A stretch of DNA of 64,000 nucleotides from Azospirillum brasilense (GCF_022023855.1 NZ_CP059449.1:2746414-2810413); one strand, 5' to 3'; shown: positions 35,287 to 44,272, counted from the stretch's first letter. Notes: generated by a model not told the origin, from the letters alone. Numbers and translations: made by a program.

Positions 35287-36144
35287 ATGACCGCAAGTTT
35301 CGAGTCCGCCAGTTTCGAGGAACAGTATTTCTCCGGCGCTGCCCTCTACGGCGACGACTTCGACGCAGCCCGGATCGCCGGCTGGTACGGTGTCGAGACG
35401 CGGGACCCGGCGGAGGAGTTTGCGCACACGGCGCCCGACCGGCCCGGCTACCGCTACGAATACCACGCGCTGAATCACCGCCACGCCTTCCGCTTCCTGG
35501 CCGGGCGGCGCTTCCGGCAGGCGCTGGCCTTCGGCTGCGCCGCGGGGGACGATGTGGCGCCGATCGCCAAACAGGTGGAGCGCTTCCTGGCCGTGGAACC
35601 CATCGAGCGCTTCTGGCGGACCGACATCGCCGGTACCCCCGCCGAGTACCGCCGCCCCACGCTGGGCGGGCGCATCGACTGCGCGGACGGGGCGAACGAC
35701 CTGACCGTCTGCCTGCACACGCTGCACCACATCCCGAACGCCGGCGCCCTGCTGGCCGAGTTCGCCCGCGTCACCGCCCCCGGCGGTCTGTTCATCCTGC
35801 GCGAGCCGATCAGCACCATGGGCGACTGGCGGCGGCCCCGCCGCGGCCTGACCGCGAACGAGCGCGGCTTCCCCGTCCAATGGCTGGAAGAGCGCTTCGC
35901 CCGGCTGGGCTTCACGGTGCGGCAGCGCCGCTTCTGCTCCTTCCCGCTGACCGAGCGGCTGGGGCCGCTGTTGGGCGTCTCTCTGCCCTACGGCAACCCG
36001 CTGCTGGTGCGGCTAGACGAGGCGGCCTGCGCGCTGACGCGGTGGAACATCGCCTACCACCGCGACTCGATCCGCAAGAAGTTCGCCCCCGGCGCCGTCT
36101 ATTACGTGCTAGAGCGCGCTAAGACGACGCCAGCGCGTCCGTGA
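35287..36144 (+). CDS. SAM-dependent methyltransferase (class I)
   Basis: 285 residues. A Rossmann-type SAM-binding loop, ALAFGCAAGDDVAPIA, lies near residue 80, with the later acidic loop and LHHIPNAGALLAEFARVTAPGGLFIL near 143 typical of methyltransferase-11 proteins. The N-terminal FEEQYFSG and the C-terminal RKKFAPGAVYYVLER are unusual and give no clear substrate. The 3' end overlaps the convergent dehydratase-like gene by 26 bp. Confidence 0.8.
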   Translation: MTASFESASFEEQYFSGAALYGDDFDAARIAGWYGVETRDPAEEFAHTAPDRPGYRYEYHALNHRHAFRFLAGRRFRQALAFGCAAGDDVAPIAKQVERFLAVEPIERFWRTDIAGTPAEYRRPTLGGRIDCADGANDLTVCLHTLHHIPNAGALLAEFARVTAPGGLFILREPISTMGDWRRPRRGLTANERGFPVQWLEERFARLGFTVRQRRFCSFPLTERLGPLLGVSLPYGNPLLVRLDEAACALTRWNIAYHRDSIRKKFAPGAVYYVLERAKTTPARP

Positions 36145-37111
36145 AGGTCGCCGCATCGACGTTGCCGCCGCTCAGCACCACCGCGACGGTGCGCCCCGCC
36201 GCCGGCAGCTTGCCCGTCAGCACGGCGGCCAGCCCGACCGCGCCGCCCGGTTCGACCACCAGCTTCAGCACGGTGAAGGCGTAGGCCATGGCGGCCTTCA
36301 CCTCGGCGTCGGTGACGGCGAGACTGCCGGACAGCAGGGTCTTCATCACCGGGAAGGTCAGGGCGCCGGGCGTCGGGGTCAGCAGCGCGTCGCAGATGGA
36401 ACGTTGCCCGGCGGCGTTCTCCACCCGCTCCCCGGCGGCCAGCGAGCGCGCCACGTCGTCGAAGCCCGCCGGCTCCGCCGCCCACAGGCGGGCGTCGGGA
36501 AAGCTGTGGCGGACCGCCGTGGCGACCCCGGACATCAGCCCGCCGCCGCTGCACGGCGCGATCACGTCATCGGGAACCGCGCCGATGGCCTGCGCCTGGG
36601 CGGCGATCTCCAGTCCCACCGTGCCCTGCCCGGCCATGATCTGCGGGTGGTCGTAGGGCGGCACGGTGGCCGCACCCCGCTCCTCCGCGATGGCTGTGGC
36701 GATGGCTTCGCGGCTTTCGGTCCAGCGGTCGTAGAGAACCACCTCGGCGCCGTAGCCGCGCGTGTTGGCGATCTTCAGGGCCGGGGCGTCGCTGGGCATG
36801 ACGATGACCGCCGGCATGCCGAGCAACGCCGCCGCCGCCGCGACGCCCTGGGCGTGGTTGCCCGACGACCAGGCGACCACCCCGCCCCGGCGCTCCTCCG
36901 GCGTCAGTTGGGACAGGCGGTTGAAGGCGCCGCGGAACTTGAAGGAGCCGCTGCGCTGAAGAACCTCCGGCTTCAGCAGGACGCGCCCGCCGACCCGCTC
37001 GTTCAGCAGGGCGTTCTCCAGCAGCGGCGTGCGCACGGCGAAGCCGTCCAGCCGCGCCGCGGCCTCCACGATGTCCTGGTGGCCGATGACAAAGGAATTC
37101 GACGCAGGCAT
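36119..37111 (-). CDS. Threonine/serine dehydratase-like PLP enzyme (fold type II)
   Basis: 330 residues. The PLP lysine lies in SGSFKFRGAFNRL near residue 60, and the phosphate-binding glycine loop is SGGGLMSG near 190. Relatives are threonine ammonia-lyase, serine racemase and 3-hydroxyaspartate dehydratase; the catabolic form is likely because no ACT domain is present. It is last in a three-gene operon after an SDR and a LtnD-like dehydrogenase (gaps 3 and 6 bp), suggesting hydroxy-acid or amino-acid catabolism. Confidence 0.85.
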   Translation of the reverse strand: MPASNSFVIGHQDIVEAAARLDGFAVRTPLLENALLNERVGGRVLLKPEVLQRSGSFKFRGAFNRLSQLTPEERRGGVVAWSSGNHAQGVAAAAALLGMPAVIVMPSDAPALKIANTRGYGAEVVLYDRWTESREAIATAIAEERGAATVPPYDHPQIMAGQGTVGLEIAAQAQAIGAVPDDVIAPCSGGGLMSGVATAVRHSFPDARLWAAEPAGFDDVARSLAAGERVENAAGQRSICDALLTPTPGALTFPVMKTLLSGSLAVTDAEVKAAMAYAFTVLKLVVEPGGAVGLAAVLTGKLPAAGRTVAVVLSGGNVDAATFTDALASS

Positions 37112-37114
37112 GGC

Positions 37115-37870
37115 TCAGCGGCCTCCGGAGACGTTGAGAAGAGCGCCGGTCACGTAGGACGCGGCGTCGGACAGCAGCCACAGCACGGTTTCGGCGACCT
37201 CGTCCACCGTCCCGGCGCGCCCGGCGGGCGGGATCAAAGCGGGGTTGTCAAGCCGGTTGCCGATGCCGGGGATGATCTGGATGTCAGTGTCGATCAGGCC
37301 CGGCCGCACGCAATTCACGCGGATGCCCTCCTTCGCCACCTCGCGGGCGAGGCCGACGGTGAGGCTGTCCACCGCGCCCTTGCTGGCCGCGTAGCCCACA
37401 TACTCGCTGGGCGAGCCCAGCACGGCGGCGATGGAGCCGACGTTGACAATGCTTCCCCCCTTCCCGCCGTGGCGGGTGGACATGCGGCGCACCGCCTCCC
37501 GCGCGCAGAGGACCGCGCCGGTCACGTTGATGTCCAGCATGCGGCGCAGGTCGTCCGGGGCGGCCTCGTCGAGCCTCCCGTAGGGGCCGATGATGCCGGC
37601 GTTGTTGACCAGCCCGGCGGTGGGGCCGAAGCGGTCCTCCGCGGCGTCGAACAGGGCGCGGATATCGTCTTCGCGGGCGGCATCGCCCCGCACCGCCTGG
37701 GCGTGCCCGCCGGCCTCGCGGATCGCCGCCAGCGTGGCCTCCGCCGCCGCGGCGTTGCCGATGTAGGAGAAGGTGACGGCGTAGCCGCGCTGTGCGGCCA
37801 TGCGGGCGATCGCCGCCCCGATGCCCCGGCTGCCCCCGGTGACGACCAGCGACGTGAGCGTGGTGGACAT
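37115..37870 (-). CDS. Short-chain dehydrogenase/reductase
   Basis: 251 residues, classical SDR: cofactor loop VVTGGSRGIGAAIA near 9, LVNNAGIIGPYG near 87, catalytic S of NVGSIAAVLG and YAASKGAV (Y-x3-K) near 158, and IRVNCVRPGLIDTDI. The basic GGSRGIG favours NADP. The middle gene of a tight operon; its substrate is probably linked to the hydroxy-acid pathway of its neighbours. Confidence 0.9.
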   Translation of the reverse strand: MSTTLTSLVVTGGSRGIGAAIARMAAQRGYAVTFSYIGNAAAAEATLAAIREAGGHAQAVRGDAAREDDIRALFDAAEDRFGPTAGLVNNAGIIGPYGRLDEAAPDDLRRMLDINVTGAVLCAREAVRRMSTRHGGKGGSIVNVGSIAAVLGSPSEYVGYAASKGAVDSLTVGLAREVAKEGIRVNCVRPGLIDTDIQIIPGIGNRLDNPALIPPAGRAGTVDEVAETVLWLLSDAASYVTGALLNVSGGR

Positions 37871-37876
37871 GGTTTC

Positions 37877-38744
37877 TCAGCCCTCCTGCGGGTTGCCGGC
37901 CAGCCGGTCGAAAATCCGGGCGAGCGCGCCGTCGCCCTCGCGCCCCAGCCCGACCGCGGCGGCCATGGTGAAGAGTTGCAAAGCAGAGGCGGCCAACGGC
38001 GTCGGCACGGCCAGCCTCCGCGCGGCGTCCATCACATGGCCCAGGTCCGCCCCGACGATGCCCAGCGGCCGTTGCGACGGGATGTGGAAGGGACCGGCGG
38101 CGAGGATCTCGGCCAGCCGCTGCGGATCGACCCCGGCGCGGACGCCGAAGGCCGTGGCTTCCGCCACCGCGGCGGCGTGGATGCCGGTCAGCATCTGCTC
38201 CACGGCCTTCACGGCGGAGCCCTGCCCGTGCTCGGTGCCGACGCGGTGCAGCGTGCCCGACGCGGCGGCGATCAGGTCTTCGGCCCGCGCGAAGGCGTCC
38301 TCGGGGCCGGAGGCCATCACCACCATGCGGCCCTCCGCCGCTCGCACCGGGCCGCCGCCGACCGGCGCGTCGAGCATCAGAAGGTCCCGCTCGGCAAGGC
38401 GGCGCCCGACGGCGGCGGCCATGTCCGGCGGGACGCTGGTGGACAGGACGACCACGCCGCCCTTCGGCAGGGTGCCGGCCACGCCCTCGGCGCCGAAACA
38501 GCACCTCCTCCGCCTGCTCCGCCGTGGCGACCAGGACGATGACGCGGTCCACCCGGCGCCCGACGTCGGCGGGCGATCCCGCGGCCTCCCCGCCATGGGT
38601 GACGAGGCTCATGCATTTGGCGGCGTCGAGGTCGCAGCCGACGACCCGGAAGCCGGCGCGGAGCAGCGACAGCGCCACCCCCATGCCCATGGAGCCGAGC
38701 CCGACGACGCCCGCGCTGCGGACCGGTTCCAACGCGTCGCTCAT
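37877..38744 (-). pseudogene. ltnD: L-threonate-dehydrogenase-like gene interrupted by a one-base frameshift
   Basis: The reading frame starts SAGVVGLGSMGMGVALSLLRAGFRVVGCDL, an NAD-binding signature close to LtnD/YgbJ, and runs in one frame to EQAEEVLF. There the minus strand reads CTGTTTCGG, and the remainder of the protein (GAEGVAGTLPKGGVVVLSTSVPP to the C-terminus) continues in the next frame. Removing one T from the triplet at 38496-38498 gives VLFGAEGVAG, as in LtnD. Total 868 bp (3n+1). Real mutation or sequence error cannot be separated here. GGGGGGA precedes the ATG. Confidence 0.82.
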
Positions 38745-38855
38745 GATCCCCCCTTGCGGGTTTGCCCGCCTCTCATGGCCCTCGGTGGAGGCCGTTGCCA
38801 ATGAGTGTCGGGGGTTGGGACGGGGACCGTCAAGCCGTTGCGCAAGGTCCGGCGA

Positions 38856-39776
38856 TCAGCCGACCTGGGCATGCGGAGCTGCCAGGTGCGCGATGCCCTC
38901 CAGATAGCGCCCCCCGTCGTAGAGCAGCCCCAGCGGCTGGTAGCGCTCCAGCTTGTCCGTGCCGGTCAGGTGCAGCAGATCGATCGGCGTGTGGGGGTAG
39001 ACGGGCGAGCGCCACAGCCCATCCCCTCCACGCACAGGCGCGGCCATGCTGCACATCCAGTTGGCCGTCGCCGGCAGCAGCAGCGTGGTCCGCACCTGGA
39101 ACATCACGATGTTCAGGACGATCTGCTCGCACAGGAAGTGGAAGGTGGTCCGCGTCGCGTCGCGCAGGCTGTCGCGGAACAGGTCCCAATGGGGCGCGTC
39201 ATGGTGAAGCCCGTAGAAGCCCAGATTGTAATAGGGCAGCGAACCGGCCAGCGCGGCGACCTCCTCCCCGAAGAAGCGGGTGATGAGCTTGGTGCGCTCC
39301 GCCACGGCATGGGCGTTGGCGGTGTGCGACGCCAGGAAAGGATAAGCCGCGTCGGCCTCGGGGACGATCACGGCGCGCCCGCCGCGCACGCCCTCGACGG
39401 CGGCGTCCAGCGCGGCGGAATTCTGAACCCAGACGTCGGCGTCCAAATGCAGGTAGCACTGGAAACCGGGGAAATAGTCGCGCAAAAACGGGCGGCAGAG
39501 CATCGCCTTCCAGAAGGGAATCTGCCGGTCCAGCTGCGCCACGAGCTGCGGGTGCGGCCAGACCACCAGATCGTCCCGCACCGGCGCGATGCGGTCGCAG
39601 AGTGGCGCCACATGATCGCGCTGCGCGGCGGTCAGCCCGACATCGATCAGGCAGACCCGGTAGCGCCGGCGGTCCAGCGGGCGCAGCGACAGCAGAAGCC
39701 CGACCAGAAGCTCGAACACGCCATGATCGGCGCAGACCACGACAGCGGTTTCGGCCTCGAACGGCAAGGTTTCCAT
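38856..39776 (-). CDS. Putative glycosyltransferase (GT-A-like, DxD motif)
   Basis: 306 residues with a nucleotide-sugar-type region: VVVCADHGVFELLVGLLLSL near residue 12, the metal-binding DxD in YLHLDADVWVQNSAALD near 125, and a later acidic segment. It looks like a GT8- or capsule-type transferase; the acceptor is unknown. Start is uncertain: ATGs at 39776, 39814 and 39851 are possible and none has a good ribosome-binding site. It is 92 bp downstream of the second nnrS gene. Confidence 0.6.
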   Translation of the reverse strand: METLPFEAETAVVVCADHGVFELLVGLLLSLRPLDRRRYRVCLIDVGLTAAQRDHVAPLCDRIAPVRDDLVVWPHPQLVAQLDRQIPFWKAMLCRPFLRDYFPGFQCYLHLDADVWVQNSAALDAAVEGVRGGRAVIVPEADAAYPFLASHTANAHAVAERTKLITRFFGEEVAALAGSLPYYNLGFYGLHHDAPHWDLFRDSLRDATRTTFHFLCEQIVLNIVMFQVRTTLLLPATANWMCSMAAPVRGGDGLWRSPVYPHTPIDLLHLTGTDKLERYQPLGLLYDGGRYLEGIAHLAAPHAQVG

Positions 39777-39868
39777 GGAACGCGCCGACGTCAGTTGCAC
39801 CCGGCGCACCATAGCGATGGCGCTGCGCGAAGACCAGAACCGGAACGCCAAAAATCAGGACACCGAAT

Positions 39869-40987
39869 TCACGCCCTGATCCGCTTCGGTACGCGCAACA
39901 GCACCCACAACACCAGAAGATGCGCGCCCATCCAGGCCAGCGCCGCCGCAGGCATCAGCAGGTCCGGCGCCGTGCTCGCCGCGGCGACGCGCAGCGCGGC
40001 GGACAGGCCGACCAGAGCGATGGCGGCGGTGGCGGGCCGGGAGAAGTCCGGCGGCAGCGCCTCCCGCTGCAGGGTCGCGCGCACCATCATGGAGGCGGCC
40101 AGCGTGCCCAGCGCGCCCGCCCCGATCACGTGCCAGCCCGCCCCTCCGGTCAGCGGAGCCAGCCGCTCCACCCCCAGGAACAGCCAGCCGAGCCCGAGCC
40201 AGCCGTACCCCAGATGCAGGCTCCACAGGTCCGGACGCTTCAGCACGGCGCCCGTCCGCCAACGCGCCAGACGCGCCCAGGCCGTCACCCCGGCCAGCGC
40301 GGCGCCCGCCGCCCCGATCCAGGCCAGCGGGCCGGTCGTCACTCCGGCGGCCACGGTCAGGGCGGCCAGCACCGCCCCGGCGACACCGGCCCATTCCAGG
40401 CGCGGCTGCACCCGCTCCACCAGCGTCCCGCCCTGCTTGCGCACCTCCCCCGCCGTGGCCGACGGGATGATGCGCCCGCCCATCACCAGCATCAGGATGC
40501 CGACGAGATGAAGCGCGAACAGGGCGCCCGTCCGCCCGCCGTCGCCGCCCCACCAGACCAGCGCCTCGGCCAGCGCGAAGGCGCCGATCACCGGGCCGAA
40601 CAGCCTGTTGTGGCCGCTCTTGGCGGCGCGCAGGAAGGGCACGCCGGCCACCACGAACAGCGCCACCGGATAGGCCAGCGCCACCGGCGCCGCGACCTCC
40701 GGCGGCAAGCCGCCCAGCACCGCCAGCCGCCCGGCCAGCCACGCGGCGAAGGCGACGGTCAGCGCCATCCCGGACGGCCGCGTCAGCAGGAAGCCGCCGA
40801 CCACCGCCAGCGCGTAGCCCATCAGCATCTCGTGCGCGTGCAACGCCGGGGTCCAGCCGATACCGAGCCAGCCGAAATAGCCGGCCACCCACAGCGGCAC
40901 GCTGAGCGCCCCATAGAGTGCAGCAGCGGGGAAGAACAGGCGGTGCCCCCACGGACGCTGCGGGGGCGGCGGAACGAAGGCGCTCAT
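39869..40987 (-). CDS. NnrS family membrane protein (second copy)
   Basis: 372 residues, about 12 hydrophobic helices. It keeps HAHEMLMGYALAVVGGFLLTRPSG near 50, the conserved histidine pair, and GRIIPSAT near 172 as in other NnrS proteins, but shares limited sequence with the copy at 32895. The start overlaps the hxlR-type regulator's stop (ATGA), so it is translationally coupled. Confidence 0.9.
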   Translation of the reverse strand: MSAFVPPPPQRPWGHRLFFPAAALYGALSVPLWVAGYFGWLGIGWTPALHAHEMLMGYALAVVGGFLLTRPSGMALTVAFAAWLAGRLAVLGGLPPEVAAPVALAYPVALFVVAGVPFLRAAKSGHNRLFGPVIGAFALAEALVWWGGDGGRTGALFALHLVGILMLVMGGRIIPSATAGEVRKQGGTLVERVQPRLEWAGVAGAVLAALTVAAGVTTGPLAWIGAAGAALAGVTAWARLARWRTGAVLKRPDLWSLHLGYGWLGLGWLFLGVERLAPLTGGAGWHVIGAGALGTLAASMMVRATLQREALPPDFSRPATAAIALVGLSAALRVAAASTAPDLLMPAAALAWMGAHLLVLWVLLRVPKRIRA

Positions 40988-41361
40988 GCGGCGATGACAG
41001 CAGAAGCGGCGTCAGAAACCGCGGCGGCGGGCCGCAGATGCTCCTCGCCCCAGGCCTTCAACGCCAGGATGATCGGCTCCAGGCTCCGCCCGCGCGGCGA
41101 CAGGCTGTATTCGACGCGCGGCGGCACTTCCGCATAGACGGTGCGGACCAGCAGCCCGTCCGCTTCCAGCTCGCGGAGCTGGGTGGTCAGCATGCGCTGG
41201 GTGACGTTCGGCACGCGGCGGCGGATCTCGTTGAAGCGCAGCGTGCCGTCCAGCAGATGGTAGAGGATAAGCCCCTTCCACTTCCCGCCGATGATGGCGA
41301 GGACGCCCTCCACCGGGCAGCCCGGCGAGCAGTCCAGGTTGGCGTGGGGAACGCGGGCCAT
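40984..41361 (-). CDS. HxlR-family transcriptional regulator with paired cysteines
   Basis: 125 residues of the HxlR/YodB/QorR winged-helix group: GGKWKGLILYHLLDGTLRFNEIRRRVPNVTQRMLTTQLRELEADGLL. Two cysteines in NLDCSPGCPVEG near 9-17 match the redox-sensing site of quinone-sensing members. It is divergent from a quinone oxidoreductase and cotranscribed with the second nnrS. Probably a repressor inactivated by thiol modification. Confidence 0.9.
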   Translation of the reverse strand: MARVPHANLDCSPGCPVEGVLAIIGGKWKGLILYHLLDGTLRFNEIRRRVPNVTQRMLTTQLRELEADGLLVRTVYAEVPPRVEYSLSPRGRSLEPIILALKAWGEEHLRPAAAVSDAASAVIAA

Positions 41362-41365
41362 GACG

Positions 41366-41381
41366 GTATCCTTTTCGATAC
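41366..41381. promoter_or_regulatory. Candidate HxlR operator
   Basis: GTATC-N6-GATAC, a 16-bp dyad 4 bp upstream of the hxlR start in the gap shared with the quinone oxidoreductase gene. Its place suits autoregulation. Confidence 0.5.
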
Positions 41382-41479
41382 TATGTGCGTTTCATGTGCA
41401 TTCTTGCGCCCCGGTGCTGCAAGGCGCAAGTCTGTCGGCAGAGCACAACACGCCGCAACATGCACAAGGACTTCAGGCC

Positions 41480-42493
41480 ATGCGCGCCGTCGCCTTCACC
41501 CAATCCCTGCCCATCGACGCCCCCGATGCCCTGATCGACGTCGAGCGCCCCCGCCCCGAGCCCCAGGGCCGCGACCTGCTGGTCGCGATCGAGGCCGTCT
41601 CGGTCAACCCCGTGGACACCAAGGTCCGCCGCAACATGCCGCCCGCGCCGGGCGCCATGAAGGTGCTGGGCTGGGACGCCGCCGGTGTCGTGGTCGCCGC
41701 CGGGCCGCAGGCCTCGCTGTTCAAGCCGGGCGACGCCGTCTTCTACGCCGGGGCCATCGACCGCGACGGCACCAACGCCGAGTTCCATCTGGTGGACGAG
41801 CGCATCGTCGGGCCGAAGCCGGCCAGCCTCGACTTCGCCCAGGCCGCCGCCCTGCCGCTGACCAGCATCACCGCGTGGGAAGCCATGTTCGACCGGCTGG
41901 ACGTGCGGCGCCCGGTGCCGGGGGCGGCCAACGCCATCCTGATCGTCGGCGGGGCCGGCGGCGTCGGCTCCATCGCCATCCAGCTCGCCCGGCAACTGAC
42001 CGACCTGACGGTCATCGCCACCGCCTCCCGCGAGGAGACGCAGGCCTGGTGCCGGGACCTCGGCGCCCATCACGTCGTCGACCACCGCAAGCCGCTGGCC
42101 GCGCAGGTGGAGGCTCTGGGCATCGGCGCCCCGGCTTTCGTCTTCTCGACCAACGACACCGGCGCCCATCTGCCCGAGATCGCCGCCCTGATCGCCCCGC
42201 AGGGCCGCGTCGCCCTGATCGACGATCCGGCGGGGCTGGACGTCATGGTGCTGAAGCGCAAGAGCGTGTCGCTGCACTGGGAGTTCATGTTCACCCGGCC
42301 GGTGTTCGGCACCGCCGACATTGATGCCCAGCACACGCTGCTCAGCGAGGTGTCGCGCCTCGTCGACGCCGGCACCGTCCGCACGACGCTGGCCGAGACG
42401 TTCGGCACCATCAACGCCGCCAACCTGACGCGCGCCCACGCCCTGCTCGAAAGCGGGCGGGCCAAGGGCAAGATCGTGCTGGCCGGCTTCTGA
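41480..42493 (+). CDS. Zinc-binding-type quinone oxidoreductase (MDR superfamily)
   Basis: 337 residues of the medium-chain dehydrogenase/quinone oxidoreductase group: VSVNPVDTKVRRN near 38, GWDAAGVVVAAGP near 60, and NADPH site IVGGAGGVGSIAIQLAR near 155. No structural zinc cysteines are seen, so it is likely a zinc-free quinone reductase (ZADH/QOR type). Divergent from hxlR, which probably controls it in response to quinones or electrophiles. AAGGA about 10 nt before the ATG. Confidence 0.88.
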   Translation: MRAVAFTQSLPIDAPDALIDVERPRPEPQGRDLLVAIEAVSVNPVDTKVRRNMPPAPGAMKVLGWDAAGVVVAAGPQASLFKPGDAVFYAGAIDRDGTNAEFHLVDERIVGPKPASLDFAQAAALPLTSITAWEAMFDRLDVRRPVPGAANAILIVGGAGGVGSIAIQLARQLTDLTVIATASREETQAWCRDLGAHHVVDHRKPLAAQVEALGIGAPAFVFSTNDTGAHLPEIAALIAPQGRVALIDDPAGLDVMVLKRKSVSLHWEFMFTRPVFGTADIDAQHTLLSEVSRLVDAGTVRTTLAETFGTINAANLTRAHALLESGRAKGKIVLAGF

Positions 42494-42494
42494 T

Positions 42495-42548
42495 CCGCTC
42501 CTTGCCTTTTGGGCGGGGGACGGTCAGTCTCCCGTCCCAAGGGAGCGG
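42495..42548. terminator. Nested stem-loop after the quinone oxidoreductase gene
   Basis: An inner perfect 7-bp stem GGGACGG/CCGTCCC (42517-42523 with 42532-42538) is enclosed by an outer imperfect stem CCGCTCCTTG/AAGGGAGCGG. No T-run. Likely 3' end or RNA structure. Confidence 0.4.
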
Positions 42549-42631
42549 AGCGGAGAAGCGGGAATGGCCGGGGTCAAGTGGCTCGGATGCCGGAAGCGGG
42601 TCGGCGAGACCGGTGGGTCTTGGGCGGCGCC

Positions 42632-43051
42632 ATGACCCGCCTGCGCATCCGCATCGACTTCGACACCGGCGGCTCGGTCGGGCCGGGCAAGATCATGCTG
42701 CTGGAGCGGATCCGGGAAACCGGCTCCATCTCCGCCGCGGCGCGGACGCTGGACATGTCCTACCGCCGCGCCTGGCTGCTGGTCGACGACCTGAACCGCA
42801 TCTTCGCCGAGCCGGTGGTCTCCGCGGCGGTAGGCGGCAAGCATGGCGGCGGGACCGCGCTGACCGCTTTCGGCGAACGGGTGATCGAGCATTACCGCGC
42901 GGTCGAGCGCGATGCCTTCGCCGCCGCCACCCCCCGGCTGGAGGCGTTGGAGGGGATGCTCAACGCCGGGTACGGTGCGGGAAGCGACCCGGCGGACGAC
43001 GGCAGCTTTTCCGGCGATCCGGGGCTGAAGCCCGGCTGCAAGCCGGCCTGA
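42632..43051 (+). CDS. ModE-like winged-helix protein without MOP domains
   Basis: 139 residues. RIDFDTGGSVGPGKIMLLERIRETGSISAAARTLDMSYRRAWLLVDDLN is the ModE N-terminal DNA-binding domain. Full ModE has two molybdate-binding MOP domains (about 260 residues); here only a short unrelated tail remains. The protein may regulate molybdenum genes or some other target. No mod transporter genes are adjacent. The ATG at 42632 is chosen as the start of homology. Confidence 0.82.
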   Translation: MTRLRIRIDFDTGGSVGPGKIMLLERIRETGSISAAARTLDMSYRRAWLLVDDLNRIFAEPVVSAAVGGKHGGGTALTAFGERVIEHYRAVERDAFAAATPRLEALEGMLNAGYGAGSDPADDGSFSGDPGLKPGCKPA

Positions 43052-43159
43052 CGGTTCTTACAAACGGCGAGAGGGGTTGGGGCGACGGGGGAGCCGTGGT
43101 ATGGGAAGGCGGATTTTCCACCACCCTTCCCTGCACCGTTCACGCCAAGGATGTCCGCC

Positions 43160-43816
43160 ATGCGCCCGGTCAAGATCGCCCCGTCCATCCTCTCCGCCGA
43201 TTTCGCCCGGCTGGGCGAGGAAGTGCGCGCCATCGATGCGGCGGGCGCCGACTACATCCATATCGACGTGATGGACGGTCATTTCGTCCCCAACATCACC
43301 ATCGGCCCGGCGGTGGTGAAGGCGCTGCGCCCGCACACGGCGAAGCCCTTCGACGTGCATCTGATGATCTCCCCGGTGGACCCCTACATCGCCGCCTTCG
43401 CGGACGCCGGCGCCGACATCATCACCGTCCATCCGGAGGCCGGCGCGCACGTCCACCGCACCATCCAGCTCATCAAGTCGCTGGGCAAGAAGGCCGGCCT
43501 GTCGCTGAACCCGGCCACCCCGCTGGAGGCCGTCGACTATCTGCTGGAAGACCTCGATCTCGTTCTGGTCATGACGGTCAACCCGGGCTTCGGCGGGCAG
43601 AGCTTCATCGCCAACCAGCTTCCCAAGATCCATGAGCTGCGCCGCCGCATCGACGCGCTGGGCAAGCCCATCGACCTCCAGGTCGACGGCGGGATCAACG
43701 GCGAGACCGCCCGCATCGCCATCGAGGCGGGCGCCGACGTTCTGGTCGCCGGAACCGCCACCTTTACCGGCGGGCCGGACCGCTACGCCGCCAACATCCG
43801 CGCCCTGCGGAGCTGA
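43160..43816 (+). CDS. rpe: Ribulose-phosphate 3-epimerase
   Basis: 218 residues, TIM barrel, interconverting ribulose 5-phosphate and xylulose 5-phosphate. [35 protein letters not shown] (catalytic Asp and metal histidine) near 32 and [13 protein letters not shown] near 137 are all intact, as is QVDGGIN near 175. ATG 43160 with AAGG 9 nt upstream is preferred to the ATG at 43151, which touches that AAGG. Confidence 0.95.
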   Translation: MRPVKIAPSILSADFARLGEEVRAIDAAGADYIHIDVMDGHFVPNITIGPAVVKALRPHTAKPFDVHLMISPVDPYIAAFADAGADIITVHPEAGAHVHRTIQLIKSLGKKAGLSLNPATPLEAVDYLLEDLDLVLVMTVNPGFGGQSFIANQLPKIHELRRRIDALGKPIDLQVDGGINGETARIAIEAGADVLVAGTATFTGGPDRYAANIRALRS

Positions 43817-43888
43817 TCTCCGGCCCTGCCCTCTCCCTCCCGGCCATGCTCCAGGTGGGTTTATCCGCAAGAGGGTCCTCCTTCGGGC

Positions 43889-43913
43889 AGAACCAAACGC
43901 CGTTCTGGGCGTT
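43889..43913 (+). promoter_or_regulatory. Possible EcfG-type promoter for the GlsB-like gene
   Basis: AGAAC-N16-CGTT resembles the GGAAC-N16/17-CGTT promoter of alphaproteobacterial general stress sigma factors, with the first base of the -35 different. It starts about 71 nt before the gene. Suggestive only. Confidence 0.35.
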
Positions 43914-43959
43914 ATGGCTGCGTGGGATCGAGGACATCGATACTGGAGGGAGAGAGGTT

Positions 43960-44217
43960 ATGGGTATTCTGTGGACGATCATCATCGGCTTCCTGGCCGG
44001 CATCGTCGCCAAGTTCCTGATGCCGGGCCGTGATCCGGGCGGCTTCATCATCACCACGCTGCTCGGCATCGCGGGTGCCTTCGTCGCCACCTATCTGGGC
44101 GAGGCCGTGGGCTGGTACCGGGCGGGCGAAGGGGCCGGCTTCATCGGCGCCATCGTCGGCGCCATCATCATCCTGGCCATCTACCGCATGATCGCCGGAC
44201 GCCGGACCACCGTCTGA
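43960..44217 (+). CDS. GlsB/YeaQ/YmgE-family stress membrane protein
   Basis: 85 residues, three hydrophobic helices with ILWTIIIGFLAGIVAKFLMPGRDPGGFI and LLGIAGAFVATYLG, the transglycosylase-associated/GlsB family pattern. GAGAGG and GGAGG upstream of the ATG. Members are induced by general stress. It ends at a strong terminator and lies next to phyR, which converges on it. Confidence 0.88.
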   Translation: MGILWTIIIGFLAGIVAKFLMPGRDPGGFIITTLLGIAGAFVATYLGEAVGWYRAGEGAGFIGAIVGAIIILAIYRMIAGRRTTV

Positions 44218-44244
44218 GACTGCGGCACACCACACCGCACACGC

Positions 44245-44272
44245 AAAGGGCGGCCCGACGGGGCCGCCCTTT
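44245..44272. terminator. Bidirectional Rho-independent terminator
   Basis: A perfect 12-bp stem (44245-44256 with 44261-44272) with a GACG loop, A3 on the left and T3 on the right. It lies between convergent glsB-like and phyR genes. Confidence 0.82.

Noticed and set aside
41387..41400. TGTGC repeats near the hxlR/quinone-reductase gap as operators
   Set aside because: They are direct and short; the GTATC dyad fits an HxlR site better.
42509..42631. A longer N-terminus for the ModE-like gene
   Set aside because: The added residues are GC-rich and without similarity; family homology begins at 42632.
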